26,123 nt of DNA from Candolleomyces eurysporus (taxonomy: Eukaryota; Basidiomycota; Agaricomycetes; Agaricales; Psathyrellaceae), in NCBI GenBank assembly GCA_027579435.1, contig JANBPK010001590.1, positions 1 through 26,123 on the forward strand, in the 5' to 3' direction. The notes beneath the pieces were generated by a model. That model was not told the DNA's origin. It worked only from the letters and a program-made list of their open reading frames with translations, and searched no databases. Shown piece after piece: positions 9,143 to 20,529 of the stretch; positions within the stretch are counted from its first letter, which is position 1, and each line of letters starts with the position of its first letter. The position numbers and the translations under genes are program-made.

Positions 9143-11686
9143 ATGACAACTCTCCCTCAGGCATCTTCTCCCACCATGTCGGCTGTAAGAAGAATCTGGC
9201 AAAGTGAGTCTCTTCTTCAACCCCTTCGAATACCTCAGAATGTAGCCGAGTTTGTCGACTGACCTCAGTTCGTGAACGTTTTCAGGTTACGCATATCCTG
9301 AAAAACGCGATATGCACGTGTTATCTTCTGCGTTTTATTTCTGGAATTCGCGGTCGTCTGACTTGGGTATGTTAGCGGGATATACATTGCTGGCATCATG
9401 TTCTATAAATTCGGCCTCGAATTTTTCAACGGCTCTTTTAGCACTCTCGCTCCCGGGATAGCTGATAGCAAGCCTTTCACGACGAGTACGCCCTCCTAAT
9501 ATTGTTCTCCAAACTCAACTTGCTCACTCTCTTCTGTACCGTTAGCGGGCGCTGCGCAGGGACTCAATCAAGCTGCTCAATGTGTTGGTGCTATCCTCAT
9601 TGCCCCGCTGGTGAAGAAGTGGCCGACAAGAACGGTCTTATCTGTAGCGATAATTATGTTCTCGCTGACAGCCGCTATATTTCTGATAGTGGACGCTGGC
9701 ACTGGTGAGGAGTTACCAGTAGTACTCTACCGTCCACGCTCGTCGTTGACCTAACAATGCCGCTTAGGCGGCAAGTTCAAGGATCTCGCTATGCACAAAG
9801 TGCAGTATGGTACTTGGTCACCAAATCTGGTACGCCTTCCCGGTCTCTATTCGCGTTGGTTCTAACGATATCTAGCTCTTTTTGTTTTGGACAGTGTCAG
9901 GTACCTGCTATGGAATGGTTGAGCTGATTCGGCGAGTTATGTGAGTTTAGCGAATATAGTTTCGATTGTCAGCATTCCTTAACCAAAGCTCCCGGCCAGT
10001 CCTGTCGACATTGTGGGTGGTGATGTAGACAAGCTGCGCCGCATGGATGCCATAGTGGTGAGGATATCGCATCTTCTCCTTTATAAGATCGAAGAGTAAC
10101 CTTCTATCGTTACAGCATATCTTTTATGGTCCGTTCATCCTTGCCTGAAATTGAGTCAATTTTAAAGGGTATTGCAGAGATCGCAGGAACGGGCGGAGCA
10201 TTTGCCTCGTCGTCTGCTATTAGCAGGTGGGGCGAGAATAAGAGCTTTTTTTTNGACACCAGGTNACATCCCTCCACCTGTTTTTTTTGAATGAGAAAAT
10301 CTCCTTACTGTCGGCCTTTGAAAAGTATTCTTTGCCTTTGCAGGAGTGACCTGGTGGTTCATCTCGACACTCGGCTTCGCCCGCGAAGGAGCCGTTAGCG
10401 AAGAGGTGGAGGCGGCCGGTCTTGCTGTAGTTGACCGCTCCCAGAAGCCAACTACCAACTACCTCGTCACGGTCGGGCGCGGGTTCAGATCCTTCGGTGA
10501 AAGTGTGTGGGTTGGTGCAAGACTCATCTTTACCAACAGGTGCTTCATCTGTATGTAGTATCTCACTCAAATTTTTCAAGACTGTACCTGATAGTCTGTC
10601 GACTAGGGCTCATCCCGTCATAGTGAGCATGTTTTTTCCTTGAATCGGCCGATGTCCCTGATCGACAGCTCAGTTCAATTGCGCTTTACCTCCACCGATT
10701 CCTCGAGAACACTCTTGCTCCTGCATTTTCTAGACGAGTGTTGGGCAACCCACCGTGGAGTCAGTTCATCGTTGGAGGATCGAACCTCGGAGAAGTCAGT
10801 CTATTGTCAGCTACGTTAGGGAGACATCTGATCCTTCAACCACAGCTTCTAGGAGCATTGTCCGTTCTTATGCTTTCGGATATTGTTCCAACTCCCCTTC
10901 CATGGTTGCGGTTAGACGCTGTTGCAGTGGGTCTGAATAGATGATTCATCAGGAATTGATACTCACTCATCTCTGAAGCTCAACCTGGTCTGGGTTGTGC
11001 CAGCTTTTGCTCGCAGCGCCACTCCTGACGTTGCCTGGGCTTGGAAGGTGGCCGGCTGCTTCATCCCCATTTCAATGGGGTGGGCTGCCGGAGAGGTTTC
11101 CCTGGCGGCTTACATCCAATCCGTGCTGTCCGAATCTGCCTTCCGTGAGTTTGTCGCATTCCTGATCATTTTGACCCTAGCTCACGGTGTCGTCAGATCA
11201 TGAACGCGTTTCCGCTCTCGGCTCAGTGATGGTCTGCTATCTATCTATCTCAGGTTCCCTGAAGCTGTCGACAAATACTCATCTTGCGTTGTTGCCAGGC
11301 GTTTCTGTACATCACCTACATCGTTCTCTACGCAGTGCTTAGCGTGGCTCTCGGGCATGTCATCGATGACAACAAGGGAGATATTTTCAAGGGGCTCACT
11401 ACCGTTGGAGGGTTGGTCTTTATTTCACTCTCGTCGTACTTACTCTCTGATTTTTGTACTTTCCAGAGTTCACTTCTCCATTTGTTGTGTTATCATTCTC
11501 GCATCAACCTTTGTTCCCAAGGGCGCGTTTTCATTTAATCCCAAGGCTCTCGGCACAATCACTACTGGTGTAACCCGCGATCAGTCTGACTCTGAATTGG
11601 GTAGTATACATGGGCGGAAAGACGATAGAGATTTCAAGGAAGGTGTCTCTATCTCTAGAGGAAATGTCCCAGCTATCTATGACTGA
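9143..11686 (+). CDS. Major facilitator superfamily transporter, 16 exons, one suspected frameshift
   Basis: Exons: 9143-9203, 9286-9485, 9546-9704, 9768-9829, 9876-9940, 10000-10057, 10116-10128, 10178-10262, 10326-10550, 10607-10622, 10674-10794, 10846-10926, 10979-11144, 11197-11231, 11299-11411 and 11467-11686, about 559 aa. The spliced frame alternates hydrophobic membrane spans with short polar loops. Recognisable parts are LNQAAQCVGAILIAPLVKKW, YGMVELIRRVIPVDIVGGD, KLRRMDAIVHIFYEIAGTGG, FGESVWVGARLIFTNRCF, GGSNLGELLGALSVLMLSD and SMGWAAGEVSLAAYIQS. I take it as a fungal MFS solute carrier of the plasma or an internal membrane; the substrate is unknown. Two defects remain. In exon 2 the frame slips by one base at about 9364-9375. 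In exon 8 the N at 10254 after eight T's adds one base too many. These may be assembly errors. The start could instead be 8969. Confidence 0.75.
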
Positions 11687-13388
11687 CATTTTTGCATTCA
11701 AACCGCCGTATTTCTCATTGTACAGGCTACATTCAATTTACAGAGTACCTGCTCTTTCTCTTCATCTCGAATCTTTTGGGTAGGGGTACATTGGGACATT
11801 GTAATTCTAGCAATTTCAATAGGAGCTATTTCTTGTCTACATAGTGCTGGTGTACAACGGCATCCAAATTTTACTACTACTATAGGTATCTCGCTGGTGG
11901 CATCTGTCTCCAAAGTCGAAGAGCCTCGGAGATGGGGGGGCATAAAGGTGAGAACAAATATTTGCCAAGGAATGCACAATCTGAAGTTTTGCGGGGGGGG
12001 ACAGTGTTCCTCTTGAATGTTCACCTTTCGGTGGGCTCTGCGGCAGTGCTCCTGTGACACTGTCGCTCCTTTCTTCCTCTGCGTCATGTTTATGAATTAT
12101 GCCGTGGTTCTTATTACGTTCTGTTCATTGTCTACGGTTATTTGTACGTCTCTATCTAAAGCAACTGTAGATTGAGGGCAGAACACGAAGGGAATGACGA
12201 GCTATAGTAAGTAACAACTGCGCCATTGGACGCTCAGGGCAGCATGCTGGAGCTGAACATACAAGCAAGTAGAGGCCGGTATAGTGAGGATGTTGCGTGG
12301 CGTGGGCAGTCGTGCATCCGGAAGCACAGATATGACATCAGCAGGGAGAAACCATCCCGTATATCTGTGACTAAATGTAAAGGGTCATCTCATGAATGTA
12401 GGGATACTCTGTTGCTGAACTCTGTCCGTTCACCATGGTCGATATCGGACTAATGGCTCCCGGGGAAGGACTCAACGCGATCCGTGACCGGTCGAGACCC
12501 CCTATTCGTGTGGGACGGTGATTTTCACGTTGACTGCTATCCAGTTGAACAGACTGTCGACACTGGAGATATCTTTCCCACAGAAGTCATAGATATCGAG
12601 TCTCGGAGTGCCCAGCGGTATGGTGGCGCGTTATCTCTGGCCGGACACGAGGGTGATCCCGGTTTCTTCGTGCGCCTTCATCTGTCCTTTGCTCAGTAGC
12701 ACTCACCCTGAACATGGATGTAATTGAGTCCTCCTCCTAGCCGACTTCTATGCGCATTTTGGACGAAGCCACCTCTACCCGTTTTACAAAAGAGGGGGTG
12801 ACATTGCCCTCTCGCGCTGACCATCGATCCCACGAGGAATGAGACTCACAAATGCGAGAAACTTCTGAGGGTTGATGTTTCTGACCATCTCCCCAAACTC
12901 CGCAAGGAAAAGTTGAAAAGTGTCGTAATATATTTTGGGACATGGTAGTAAGATGCATGCGGCTCAGCCTGTAAGGATAAGGTGAGGAGGGTGGACGGTG
13001 GGACTTGGGTGAGATTGGATCCTAAGCGCCGAGTCGCTTGGGATCCATGATATCTCGCTTTCTCCACTTCGCGAACCTTTCCATTTTTTTCTTCCGATTC
13101 TGATTCATGACATACATTGATCATGACCTGCAAGGTATACATGTGCGTAATTAATTTTGTGATTCGACAATTACGACGCAATCTAAGAGCTATACAAACG
13201 CGGATGAAGTCCCAACACTCTCCGACCTGCCCTCGGTTACCTCAAAAAACGCGTTTAAATTTCGAATGCAAAGACGTACATCAGAATCAGCGAGAGGGAA
13301 GCGAATCAAATCTTGTCTGACACATCCTCCCATCAAGTATTCTATCACTGCAAACATCAACAATCAAGCTACGGTTGACATAGTGTGT
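11687..13388. other. No gene recognised
   Basis: Open frames here are short and have no recognisable domain. The most protein-like one is on the plus strand at 12484-12699 (71 codons, containing VDTGDIFPTEVIDIESRS), but it has no splice partner I trust. Homopolymer runs (GGGGGG and GGGGGGGG near 11930-12000) occur in the MFS downstream region. Confidence 0.35.
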
Positions 13389-13644
13389 GACATGTCTTCT
13401 GTACACTCCTTGAGCTTATCTCGGACGCTTTTGAACCTCCCCTGTAATTCAACCACACAACCACTGGCCGAAGTCCGAGCTGTCCATGAAACGATCTCCA
13501 AGCACCTCGGCTAGTTTCCGTCAACGGCGCCCGCGGTGGCGCTTACCAGAACCCATTGCCCTGCAGGCGCCAATGTGTCTACTTTGTCCTTCGCGAACTA
13601 TTCAAAGTCGCCACCGCCGCCATTTCAATCTCCTAATCATCGAG
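13389..13644. repeat. Copy 1 of diverged ~260-bp duplication
   Basis: This segment aligns in the same orientation with 14006-14280. Both start GACATGTCT. Both continue through matching blocks such as CAACCACTGGC..AAGTCCGAGC, GTCCATGAAAC and CTCGGCTA/ATCGGCTA, and both end at CATCGAG. Spacing between the copies is about 620-640 bp. On the minus strand the reading is broken by stops. Confidence 0.7.
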
Positions 13645-14005
13645 GTCAGGTACCGGTGACATACTATTAGACCCTTAGTGATGCGAATTCCCCGGGCTCT
13701 GCAAATTTCCAGAATTTCTTTGTAAATTTTCCTAAATCCCATAAATATGGTATATCGTCCGACCCGCAATGTCCCATTTTCGTCTTTTTCCATTCTCTCC
13801 CTTTATTCGAGCAGTATATACAGAAATATGGAGAAATATTGGTGGATACCCGCCCTAGCATCACACTGGCCATTGCACAGATCTCTGCTAGTAGGGAAAA
13901 TCGACGGTTCCTTCTCGACATCGTCTACATCGACTTCATCATGTCGAACCCATGCTCTGCCCAGGAGACATCACGGAAATGATCACTGGGGATTGATAGT
14001 CGTTT
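13645..14005 (-). other. Between the two copies; weak minus-strand coding trace
   Basis: A minus-strand frame around 13667-13921 (with SLLAEICAMASVMLG) and one at 13925-14131 look coding-like and could be decayed parts of one gene that also covers the flanking duplicates. I do not recognise the product, and several stops interrupt it. Confidence 0.25.
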
Positions 14006-14280
14006 GACATGTCTCCTGTATATCCCTTTTCCGACGCTTTGGAGCACCTCAAGCTCCCTCGAAATCTGACGACACAAAGGCGTCAACCACTGGCGAAAGT
14101 CCGAGCAGTCCATGAAACACTTCCCAAGCATATCGGCTAATTCCCAACAACGTCTCGAGCCCTTGAGCGCTTAGGTGCTTGCCAAACTCAATTGCCCGGC
14201 ACGCGCCAAGTGTATTTACTTTATACCTACCCAAACTGGCTAGTGGCTCCGGCCCCCATATCAGGTCTCTCAGCATCGAG
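14006..14280. repeat. Copy 2 of diverged ~260-bp duplication
   Basis: This is the partner of 13389-13644, with the same order of conserved blocks. On the minus strand this copy keeps a 75-codon open frame (14049-14276) that includes KVNTLGACRAIEFGKHLS; copy 1 begins the equivalent reading KVDTL and then breaks. The pair suggests duplication of part of an unknown minus-strand gene, followed by decay. Confidence 0.7.
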
Positions 14281-14286
14281 GCAAGC

Positions 14287-14293
14287 TATAAAA
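14287..14293 (+). promoter_or_regulatory. TATA-box candidate for secreted protein gene
   Basis: TATAAAA lies 195-200 bp upstream of the ATG at 14488. It is followed by a pyrimidine-rich CTCTCTCTCCC stretch, which is common near fungal transcription starts. The 5' leader would be about 150-170 nt. Confidence 0.5.
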
Positions 14294-14487
14294 GCTGGGG
14301 GTTGTGGAAATCGAAACAGCAGTGCTCGGTCACCACTCGAATTCTCTCTCTCCCATTGAACTAAGGGCCGGTCCCAGTTGTTCATAGGCTTCTACCACAT
14401 CTATATCCTCACACGCACGGTTGTTCCTTGCTCACAGCTAATCCATACCTCCATCCCTTTAATCCTAATCCCCTCCTTCTCTTTACG

Positions 14488-15539
14488 ATGATTGCCATCC
14501 GACTTCTGCCATTCGCTACCGCTGTCTTTCTCAGTGTGCTGCACACAGAACTTGTGACCGCTCGTCCTCTCCACAGAGAGGTTTGCTTTCAATGTCTCAA
14601 GAGCTCCCTCGATATTGCTAACCACTCCGTTCAGGGTCTGAATCTTCGTTCGCTCAGTTCTCAAGCCTACGGTGACGGTGCACTCGCTCTTCGTGAGCCA
14701 TTCGACCAGGTGAGCACACAATCCTTCACATTCGACCTCCAAAANCAGTCAATTCATATAATGGATACTCATTCTTCATCTATTTTTGTGTCATTTAACC
14801 TTTAGGATTCGCTTGAGGAGTACTTTTCAAGAGAGCCAACGACCCCAGCTCCTGATGCGACACGAGGGAGGGGAAGACCTGACACGAGAGAGCCACCGCC
14901 TGGCCCTCCCAAATCGCGTTCGCGTTCGCCATCAACCCCGCCTCCTCCTCAACCTGCGAGCTCATCAAGTGGCAATACTTCGTCAGCAAAACCGAAGGGG
15001 ACCAGGAGCTTTGATGAGGTACGTCTAAATGAAGCATTGCCAGTTCTCTCATCCCCGAAATAGAGTCGATAACTGTACTGTACTGACTTGCCGACCTACT
15101 TGGGTGCTTGAAACAGGATGATACCCAAGACCTCGTTCGACGAATCATCCTCTCTGAAGCTGAGATTCGATTAAACTTTCCTCCCCCTCCTCCTCCGGTC
15201 CCAGGAAATCCTGCGACCAACAAGCCGCTTCCCCCGAGGCCAGTGACGCCCCCTCCGCCTGTCCCTGGGAAGCCGGCAAACAACAAGCCTCTCCCTGCCA
15301 AGCCGAAAGGCAAGAGGAGCTTTGTTGAGGTACGGTTCAGCTGGTTTTTAGTTGCGAGTCCATTTTACTGACTCTCTTGCCTTGATAGGACGAATTCAAG
15401 AGGAGAGCTATTTTGGACGAGGTGAGTACCAGCGCAGTGTCTCGGATAATAGGTTTCTTCATAGCTGACTATCAACTCTATCTAGATTGTCGAGGAGCTC
15501 TTACGCCGCGATTACTTCGTTGATATGGATTTGGATTAA
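14488..15539 (+). CDS. Secreted proline-rich protein with duplicated exons (244 aa)
   Basis: Exons are 14488-14709, 14806-15018, 15117-15329, 15389-15421 and 15486-15539, joined by four GT-AG introns that are all phase 0. Residues 1-25 form a good signal peptide (MIAIRLLPFATAVFLSVLHT, ending before RPLHREV). The mature protein starts with a short Cys-containing region (CFQC) and becomes Pro-rich. Exons 2 and 3 are each exactly 213 nt and end in near-identical peptides, AKPKGTRSFDE and AKPKGKRSFVE. Exon 3 has an internal repeat, PVPGNPATNKPLPPRP and PVPGKPANNKPLPAKP. The KPLPPRP-type stretches resemble SH3 ligands, but a secreted protein would rather use them structurally or in the wall. The tail is acidic (VDMDLD). 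I do not recognise the family; it could be a small secreted effector-like or wall protein. A TATAAAA and an AATAAA flank it, so it looks alive. Confidence 0.75.
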
Positions 15540-15618
15540 GTAGCTGTGACTGAGACTGCAATGCGTACAACGATAAGGATAGACGTATGAGGGAGATATA
15601 CAGTAGCTAGATTCTCTA

Positions 15619-15624
15619 AATAAA
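15619..15624 (+). terminator. Poly(A) signal candidate
   Basis: AATAAA occurs 80 bp after the stop codon of the secreted proline-rich protein gene, in an A/T-rich context. Confidence 0.5.
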
Positions 15625-16035
15625 AGCTATATTGCATTCCTGTCTTCATTTTGTCGAGGTACTCCGTTCAGATGGGCAGGAGAATGGATAGAAAGATCCG
15701 CATTGGGGGTAAGAGGCCAGAATCAACGTTGCCCGCCTCCAAGCGCCGCCACTCCTGATCTGCATTGAATTTCAATCACTCAAGCCTTAATAACGACAAT
15801 GTGCTTAGTGACAAGCAGCGGCGATGAATTAACAGTTGACCAAGTGGGTGAAACGAATTATGTCGGATGATCTAATTGTAAAAGTAAGACGAAAACAAGG
15901 GCAAGAGTAATGGCTATGTATCATAATATCAATAAAGAAAAGGAGCAGTAAGAATAGTGGTATTTATATGGGAGTGAAATGTCGAAAAGACGAAGAGGAT
16001 AATGACAAGAATGTAGGGGTGAATGTATGGACAGG
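15625..16035. other. Intergenic, no gene seen
   Basis: This lies between the ends of two convergent genes. It is A/T-rich toward 15880-16030 and has no recognisable feature. Confidence 0.5.
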
Positions 16036-18660
16036 TTAGAGGGGTAAACTGAAAGAATAAAGCACTGAGTCCGCTGCAAGAAGAAAGTCAATACATTGAC
16101 CATTTCTCAAGGCTGTGGCCGATCTTTTCAATCGACAGGAGATCTCCAGCAGATTTTGCATGTCCTCGGTTGATCCATCCCAAACCTTCACTGATTTGTC
16201 ATCTGAGCCACAGACAATCTGCTTTCCATCGCTGGAGAATGCAACTGATGAATTTAGCTCGGTGTGACCTTCCGGCACATTCCTAAGGTTGCCTGTCCAC
16301 GCATCCCAAACCCTCACCAGCTCGCCTCCCAAGCCAGAGACGATCCGGCTTCAGTCGTTTGAGAATACAACTGATGTAATTGAATTGGAGTGACGTTCCA
16401 GCACTTTCTGCACCTCGCCTTTACACGCATCCCAAACCCTCACCGAATTGACTTCCGAGTCAGAGGAGATCCGTCTTCCATCGCTCGAGAATGCGACAGA
16501 TGTGACCAAATCGGTGTGACCCTCCAGCACATGTTGTACTCCGCCTGTTGAGGAATCCCAAACCGTGACGGAGTTATCGTTCGAGTCAGAGACAATGCGC
16601 GTTCCGTCACTTGAACATGCAACAGCATTGAGCTTACTCCCTGGACCGCGACCGTCATTAATTGCAAGCCGCTTCGTGAAGCATGGGTCAAACTGGAATC
16701 CCTGGGAAGTGGTCCCTATATATTCTGGCAGGGATTGACATCTCGTTGCCGCGTTGCCAGCACCGAGATGTAGAGGTGCGGAGTCGACAATAAGGCAGGA
16801 CTTGCCCCAAAATAGAGCGCGAAGAATGCAGCCTTGGCGAACTGGTCTGCTATCTCTGAATCGTACTAGGCACACAATTGGTCAGCGTTAAGCATGTAAC
16901 ATCCTTCGGGGACGCTGACACTCACATTGGTAGCCCGCTTGCGTGCCGTCTGGAGCATTGGATCGCACAGGCCTCGTTACACGAGGACGTTCATGGCCTC
17001 AATCCAGAGTAGCACATGAAGCCCCAGGAAATCCGATTGGGTCCATAGGGTCACGAGAAAGGAATTCAGGGTGACTGCCGCTGAGCTGGTAAGGTGGTGA
17101 CTCTAGTTGCGGCAGGAATAGCGCAAGGCGGGTAGGATATTCTGTTTCACCCCACCAGGTAATGTAGGATTGCCGGAGTCAAAGATGAAGGATGAAGGTA
17201 TATTCGTAATGTTGAATTTCAGATGTATGTTCATAACGTGAAAGCAGCACTTCATGAGAAATCTAGGGGGCGCCACTTGATTGCACCAGTATTGCTTCGA
17301 GCGATGCTGATCGACCATGAAGTCGGAAAAGGATTTGTGATAGGAGAGGACGTGGTTGTGGGTGTCGGTATGAAGACCGCATGAAGTTTTGACAGAACAG
17401 CATCGGCAACCTCGTTGAAAGGAAATGCGAAATCAGTCTCATCCAACCTGCGCAGGAGCCGCGCAACTGTGGATGTCGATTCACGCTCTGGGGTACAGAG
17501 AAACGTGTGAAGAATGTGAAGGCGATCACGAAGGATATCCCTATCCAGATGGGAGAAGGCGTCGGAAAGAATTTGATGGTGTAATGAATCGAGGAGGTCC
17601 GTGGCCTTTGATGGGGACTGCGGGATCGCTGAGTCAGGAAGTAATCTGGGCAAGAGTGTTGACTGCTCTCGAGGTGCAAGCTTGTCGGCTGATAACTAAT
17701 TTACAAGGGTAGCGGCACAGATGAACATGCCACCGGCAAACGTCACGAGCCTCCTCATTTCGTCCCGATCCTTAAAGTGGGGAAGACTGGCCTTCAGGTA
17801 CGTTGTGATGTCTTCCTCGACTTCCACCTTCTTCACGTCGTTGAGATGGTAGAGCTGCCTCCGCCAAAGACCTCTACGCGCGTGAGGAGATCTGGGCCGA
17901 CTGGTAACGAAGAGCTTGAATCCGGGTAAGGAGTTTTCATTGATGGCCTCGAGCAGGTCAGCCAGGAACGCTGAGCTGCCTTGTTGATCTATCTCGTCGA
18001 GGGCTCAATGACGATGAGGTAGCGCCGTGAAATCGATGAATCTCCATGTGCTGAGTTCGACTCGAGCCAGGGTCCAACCAGGAGATCCTTGAGTTGGGCA
18101 CGAATGTCGTAGTCGTACTGGACGGTGACGAATTTCCCAGAACGATGGAGAGCATCAGATAATGCTTTGCATCTCAGAGCGAGGTGGTACGTCATCCTAC
18201 GAACGATACGAGTCTCATACTTCGTATCTTCGAATTGTCGTGAGCAGAAGAAGTTTCCTCGTAAGACGATCGTATCATCGACCTCAATGGTCAACTGAAA
18301 ACGGCAGGCGATTGTGCAAGCGCTCTTCCCCGAGCCAGCAGGGCCAAAAGGCCAGTAGAGATCCTGGCTTTCTGAACATGCATCATTGGCCCAATTAATG
18401 ATGGTGCCCAATATGGCGACACGGGTTCCAGGCGGGCAGATCGCCCGACGCAGGACTTCCCACTCTTCGCCCACAATATGGAAACTGTAGTCGGCAATGT
18501 GGGAGGGCTTCAGGCAATCCAGAAGCAATCTCTGTCAGCAGATGAGCTTGAGATAAGGTTCGTAAGAGGCGGTGACGAACTCTGTGATCCTCCTGAACCG
18601 CTTCAACGTTTGAATGCGAGATAAAGGTGTTTAGCGAGCTGTTCGTGATGGAGAGCTTCG
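16036..18660 (-). pseudogene. NACHT-WD40 NLR-like protein, pseudogene
   Basis: Read from right to left, a NACHT NTPase begins near 18530. Its Walker A GPAGSGKSA is at about 18350, followed by RGNFFCSRQFEDT. The Walker B area (RYLIVI, then ALDEID) is split by a one-base deletion near 18005. FVTSRP, ITTYLKASLPHF and RRLVTFAGGMF follow, ending in a TAG at 17696-17698. The post-NACHT helical part (DSLHHQILSDAF, ILHTFLCTPERE) runs to a frameshift near 17340. It resumes with DQHRSKQYWC, FNITNIPSSFIFDS and ALRYSCRN, stopped by TAG at 17103. One normal intron survives (16925-16866). The C-terminus has four WD40 blades with SVAFSSDG and VRVWD signatures, broken by TGA at 16351-16353. Such proteins are fungal nonself-recognition receptors. 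Five or more lesions make this copy dead. Confidence 0.88.
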
Positions 18661-18807
18661 CATTGCTACGAGACGTTGGCCATGATGGAAGTGGTAGCAG
18701 CGCTCAATGACGGTGTTGGGTTATGAGATTTGCCCAACAATGCCGTGGCGATGCAAGGCAAGGAGGTGTATTGGCTAGGCCCCTGTTTGTGTCTGTTTTG
18801 CGGAGCT

Positions 18808-19622
18808 TCACAAAGCAAACCAAGCGGTCCAAGCGACAATGAACACCCTGATTACGGTCACTTTTGAGGATCTATCGCTTTCCCCCCTTTTGGCTTGAAG
18901 CCATTCCGCCAAAGATGTTGAAGCAGCGAGTACTGCTCCCTCCATTTCCAGAACATTAAACCCATAAACAGCATCGAAACCCGATGCTGAACTGGATCCT
19001 TGCAAATTGGCGACTGCACTGGCTCGGTCACAATGACCCGTCTTCTTCAGTTACTTGGATGTGCAGCTCGCGCACCATCTTTTTCCTGTCATCTGGTACT
19101 CGATTGCGCTCAAGTCGTCAAACAGCTGAAGGCCACGAAGTTCGGCCGGAGGAGCTATGAAAACCACCAGGAGCATGAGTGAGATCGGGTGGGAGGCCTC
19201 CAACACAAGGAAGATACATCGCTGACAAGCGCCGGTCGGGATCAGCAATGTGTGGAGGGAAGGCGCGCCGACGCCGCCGAGGCTCACAAGCTCCAACGCA
19301 GCATTCCACCGCCTGTCGGATACTCCAGCACCCATGCTAAGAGTAGCACTGATGCACTCGGGGCGACTCTACCCTGGAGCATTAGTTCGTCCTACCAGGT
19401 CCGAGGTCCGCATTTCATTTCCCAGGATAGACTCTCTTCCCTGAAGAGACGAAATGGGACTTGATGGAGCGTTTCAGAGCAAAAGGCGGGGGCACGACGC
19501 GTCTTGAGTGGGACATTTTCCCATTGTACGAGTAAGCGGTAGGGACCAGTCAAGATTTGGAGGCGGGTGAGGCGCTGATTATGACCGTAATGATAGAACG
19601 AGTTTGAGTCACGGTTTGGCAT
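18808..19622 (-). other. Coding-like fragments, product unknown
   Basis: Three minus-strand stretches look coding: 19622-19392 (LTGPYRLLVQWENVPLKTRR, EESLSWEMKCGPRTW), 19335-19051 (MGAGVSDRRWNAALELVS, hydrophobic LMLLVVFIA) and 19005-18808 (FDAVYGFNVLEMEGAVLAAS, ending VIRVFIVAWTAWFAL). The last two share a frame and are separated by one TAA that a roughly 36-nt GT-AG interval could remove, which is short for an intron. They could be exons of one membrane-associated protein or a decayed gene. I do not recognise them. Confidence 0.3.
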
Positions 19623-19716
19623 ATACGAGAAGCAGGTTCGGCGACGGTGACTCCAGCCACCCCAGGGACAGGTCTTTTACAGTGTAAAGCGACCAGCGTC
19701 CTCACGGCAGTCATGT

Positions 19717-20400
19717 TTGGGGCTGTTTGTCATCGACTCAGCAACGGGCGACGGATTCGCACACGTCGACACCTTGTGCCGCTACCTCCCTCCCTCCCTC
19801 CTCGATCCGACCGCCACCATCTTTGCTCATTGCTACTCATCTTCCACGATCCTGAGTTTAAGGACTTTGTTTTATGTTGAACTCGCCCTCAAGCCTTCTA
19901 GTCAATCCAGTTCTCTCCGGCCTCTTGCTCCAGAGCACCGAGATCACCTTTGAAAGCTGGAAAATGAACGAGGTTAAATACTAGGATATACCTCCTCCAT
20001 CTCCAAAGCTTGCGAGGGGGCTCAGGAAGGATGCTCGGAGGGACGAGGATGATATCGACGCGCAGGGAGAGCATCAGATTATAATTGGAGGATACGACAA
20101 GGCTCAGGCTCCCTGGACCCCAATAGGCTATTTGTTCCTTCTCTTTATCTAGTTCTTCCCTAAATCGAAGAATGTCTTTCAGATACAGTATGAGGTCTTG
20201 AAGGAAATGCTACGCCTTAAGCCACCTCTTGGAAGTCTGACGACTGGATCATATTCATCGTCGCTATCACGCCACGAAGCTCATTGGGATGTCACTGAGC
20301 CATGCTACGACGGGATGGGCATGGTTGAATAAGTATCTAGAGAGAGCGTTAAAACGGAGTGGATCTGATGGTGGGCCCTGTGGAAGAATCGATAGACTGC
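19717..20400 (+). other. Coding-like debris, unknown membrane protein
   Basis: Plus-strand reading gives DTLCRYLPPSLLDPTATIFA, then YDKAQAPWTPIGYLFLLF and a stop, in more than one frame. The mix of a conserved-looking polar stretch and hydrophobic runs suggests a decayed membrane protein gene. There is no family assignment. Confidence 0.25.
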
Positions 20401-20529
20401 GGTAGCTGAGGCGAGTTACCATTGCAGTCTTTCCTGATCCTCTTTTCTCTTCTCATATATCGTCCGTCCTATCGGCCCCCTTCGCTTCAACCCGGACCCT
20501 CGCGACATACTCTACTCATCACTATCTTT

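Noticed and set aside
11145..11196. Stop codon soon after YIQSVLSESAF in the MFS gene
   Set aside because: Using the acceptor CAG at 11194-11196 instead of CTAG at 11180 keeps the frame and gives HHERVSALGSVM.
11698..12087. 129-codon minus-strand frame downstream of the MFS gene
   Set aside because: No domain; it crosses G/C homopolymers and lies in the likely 3' flank of the MFS gene.
17425..17712. 95-codon plus-strand frame
   Set aside because: It is antisense to the post-NACHT part of the NLR relic, which has clear family motifs.
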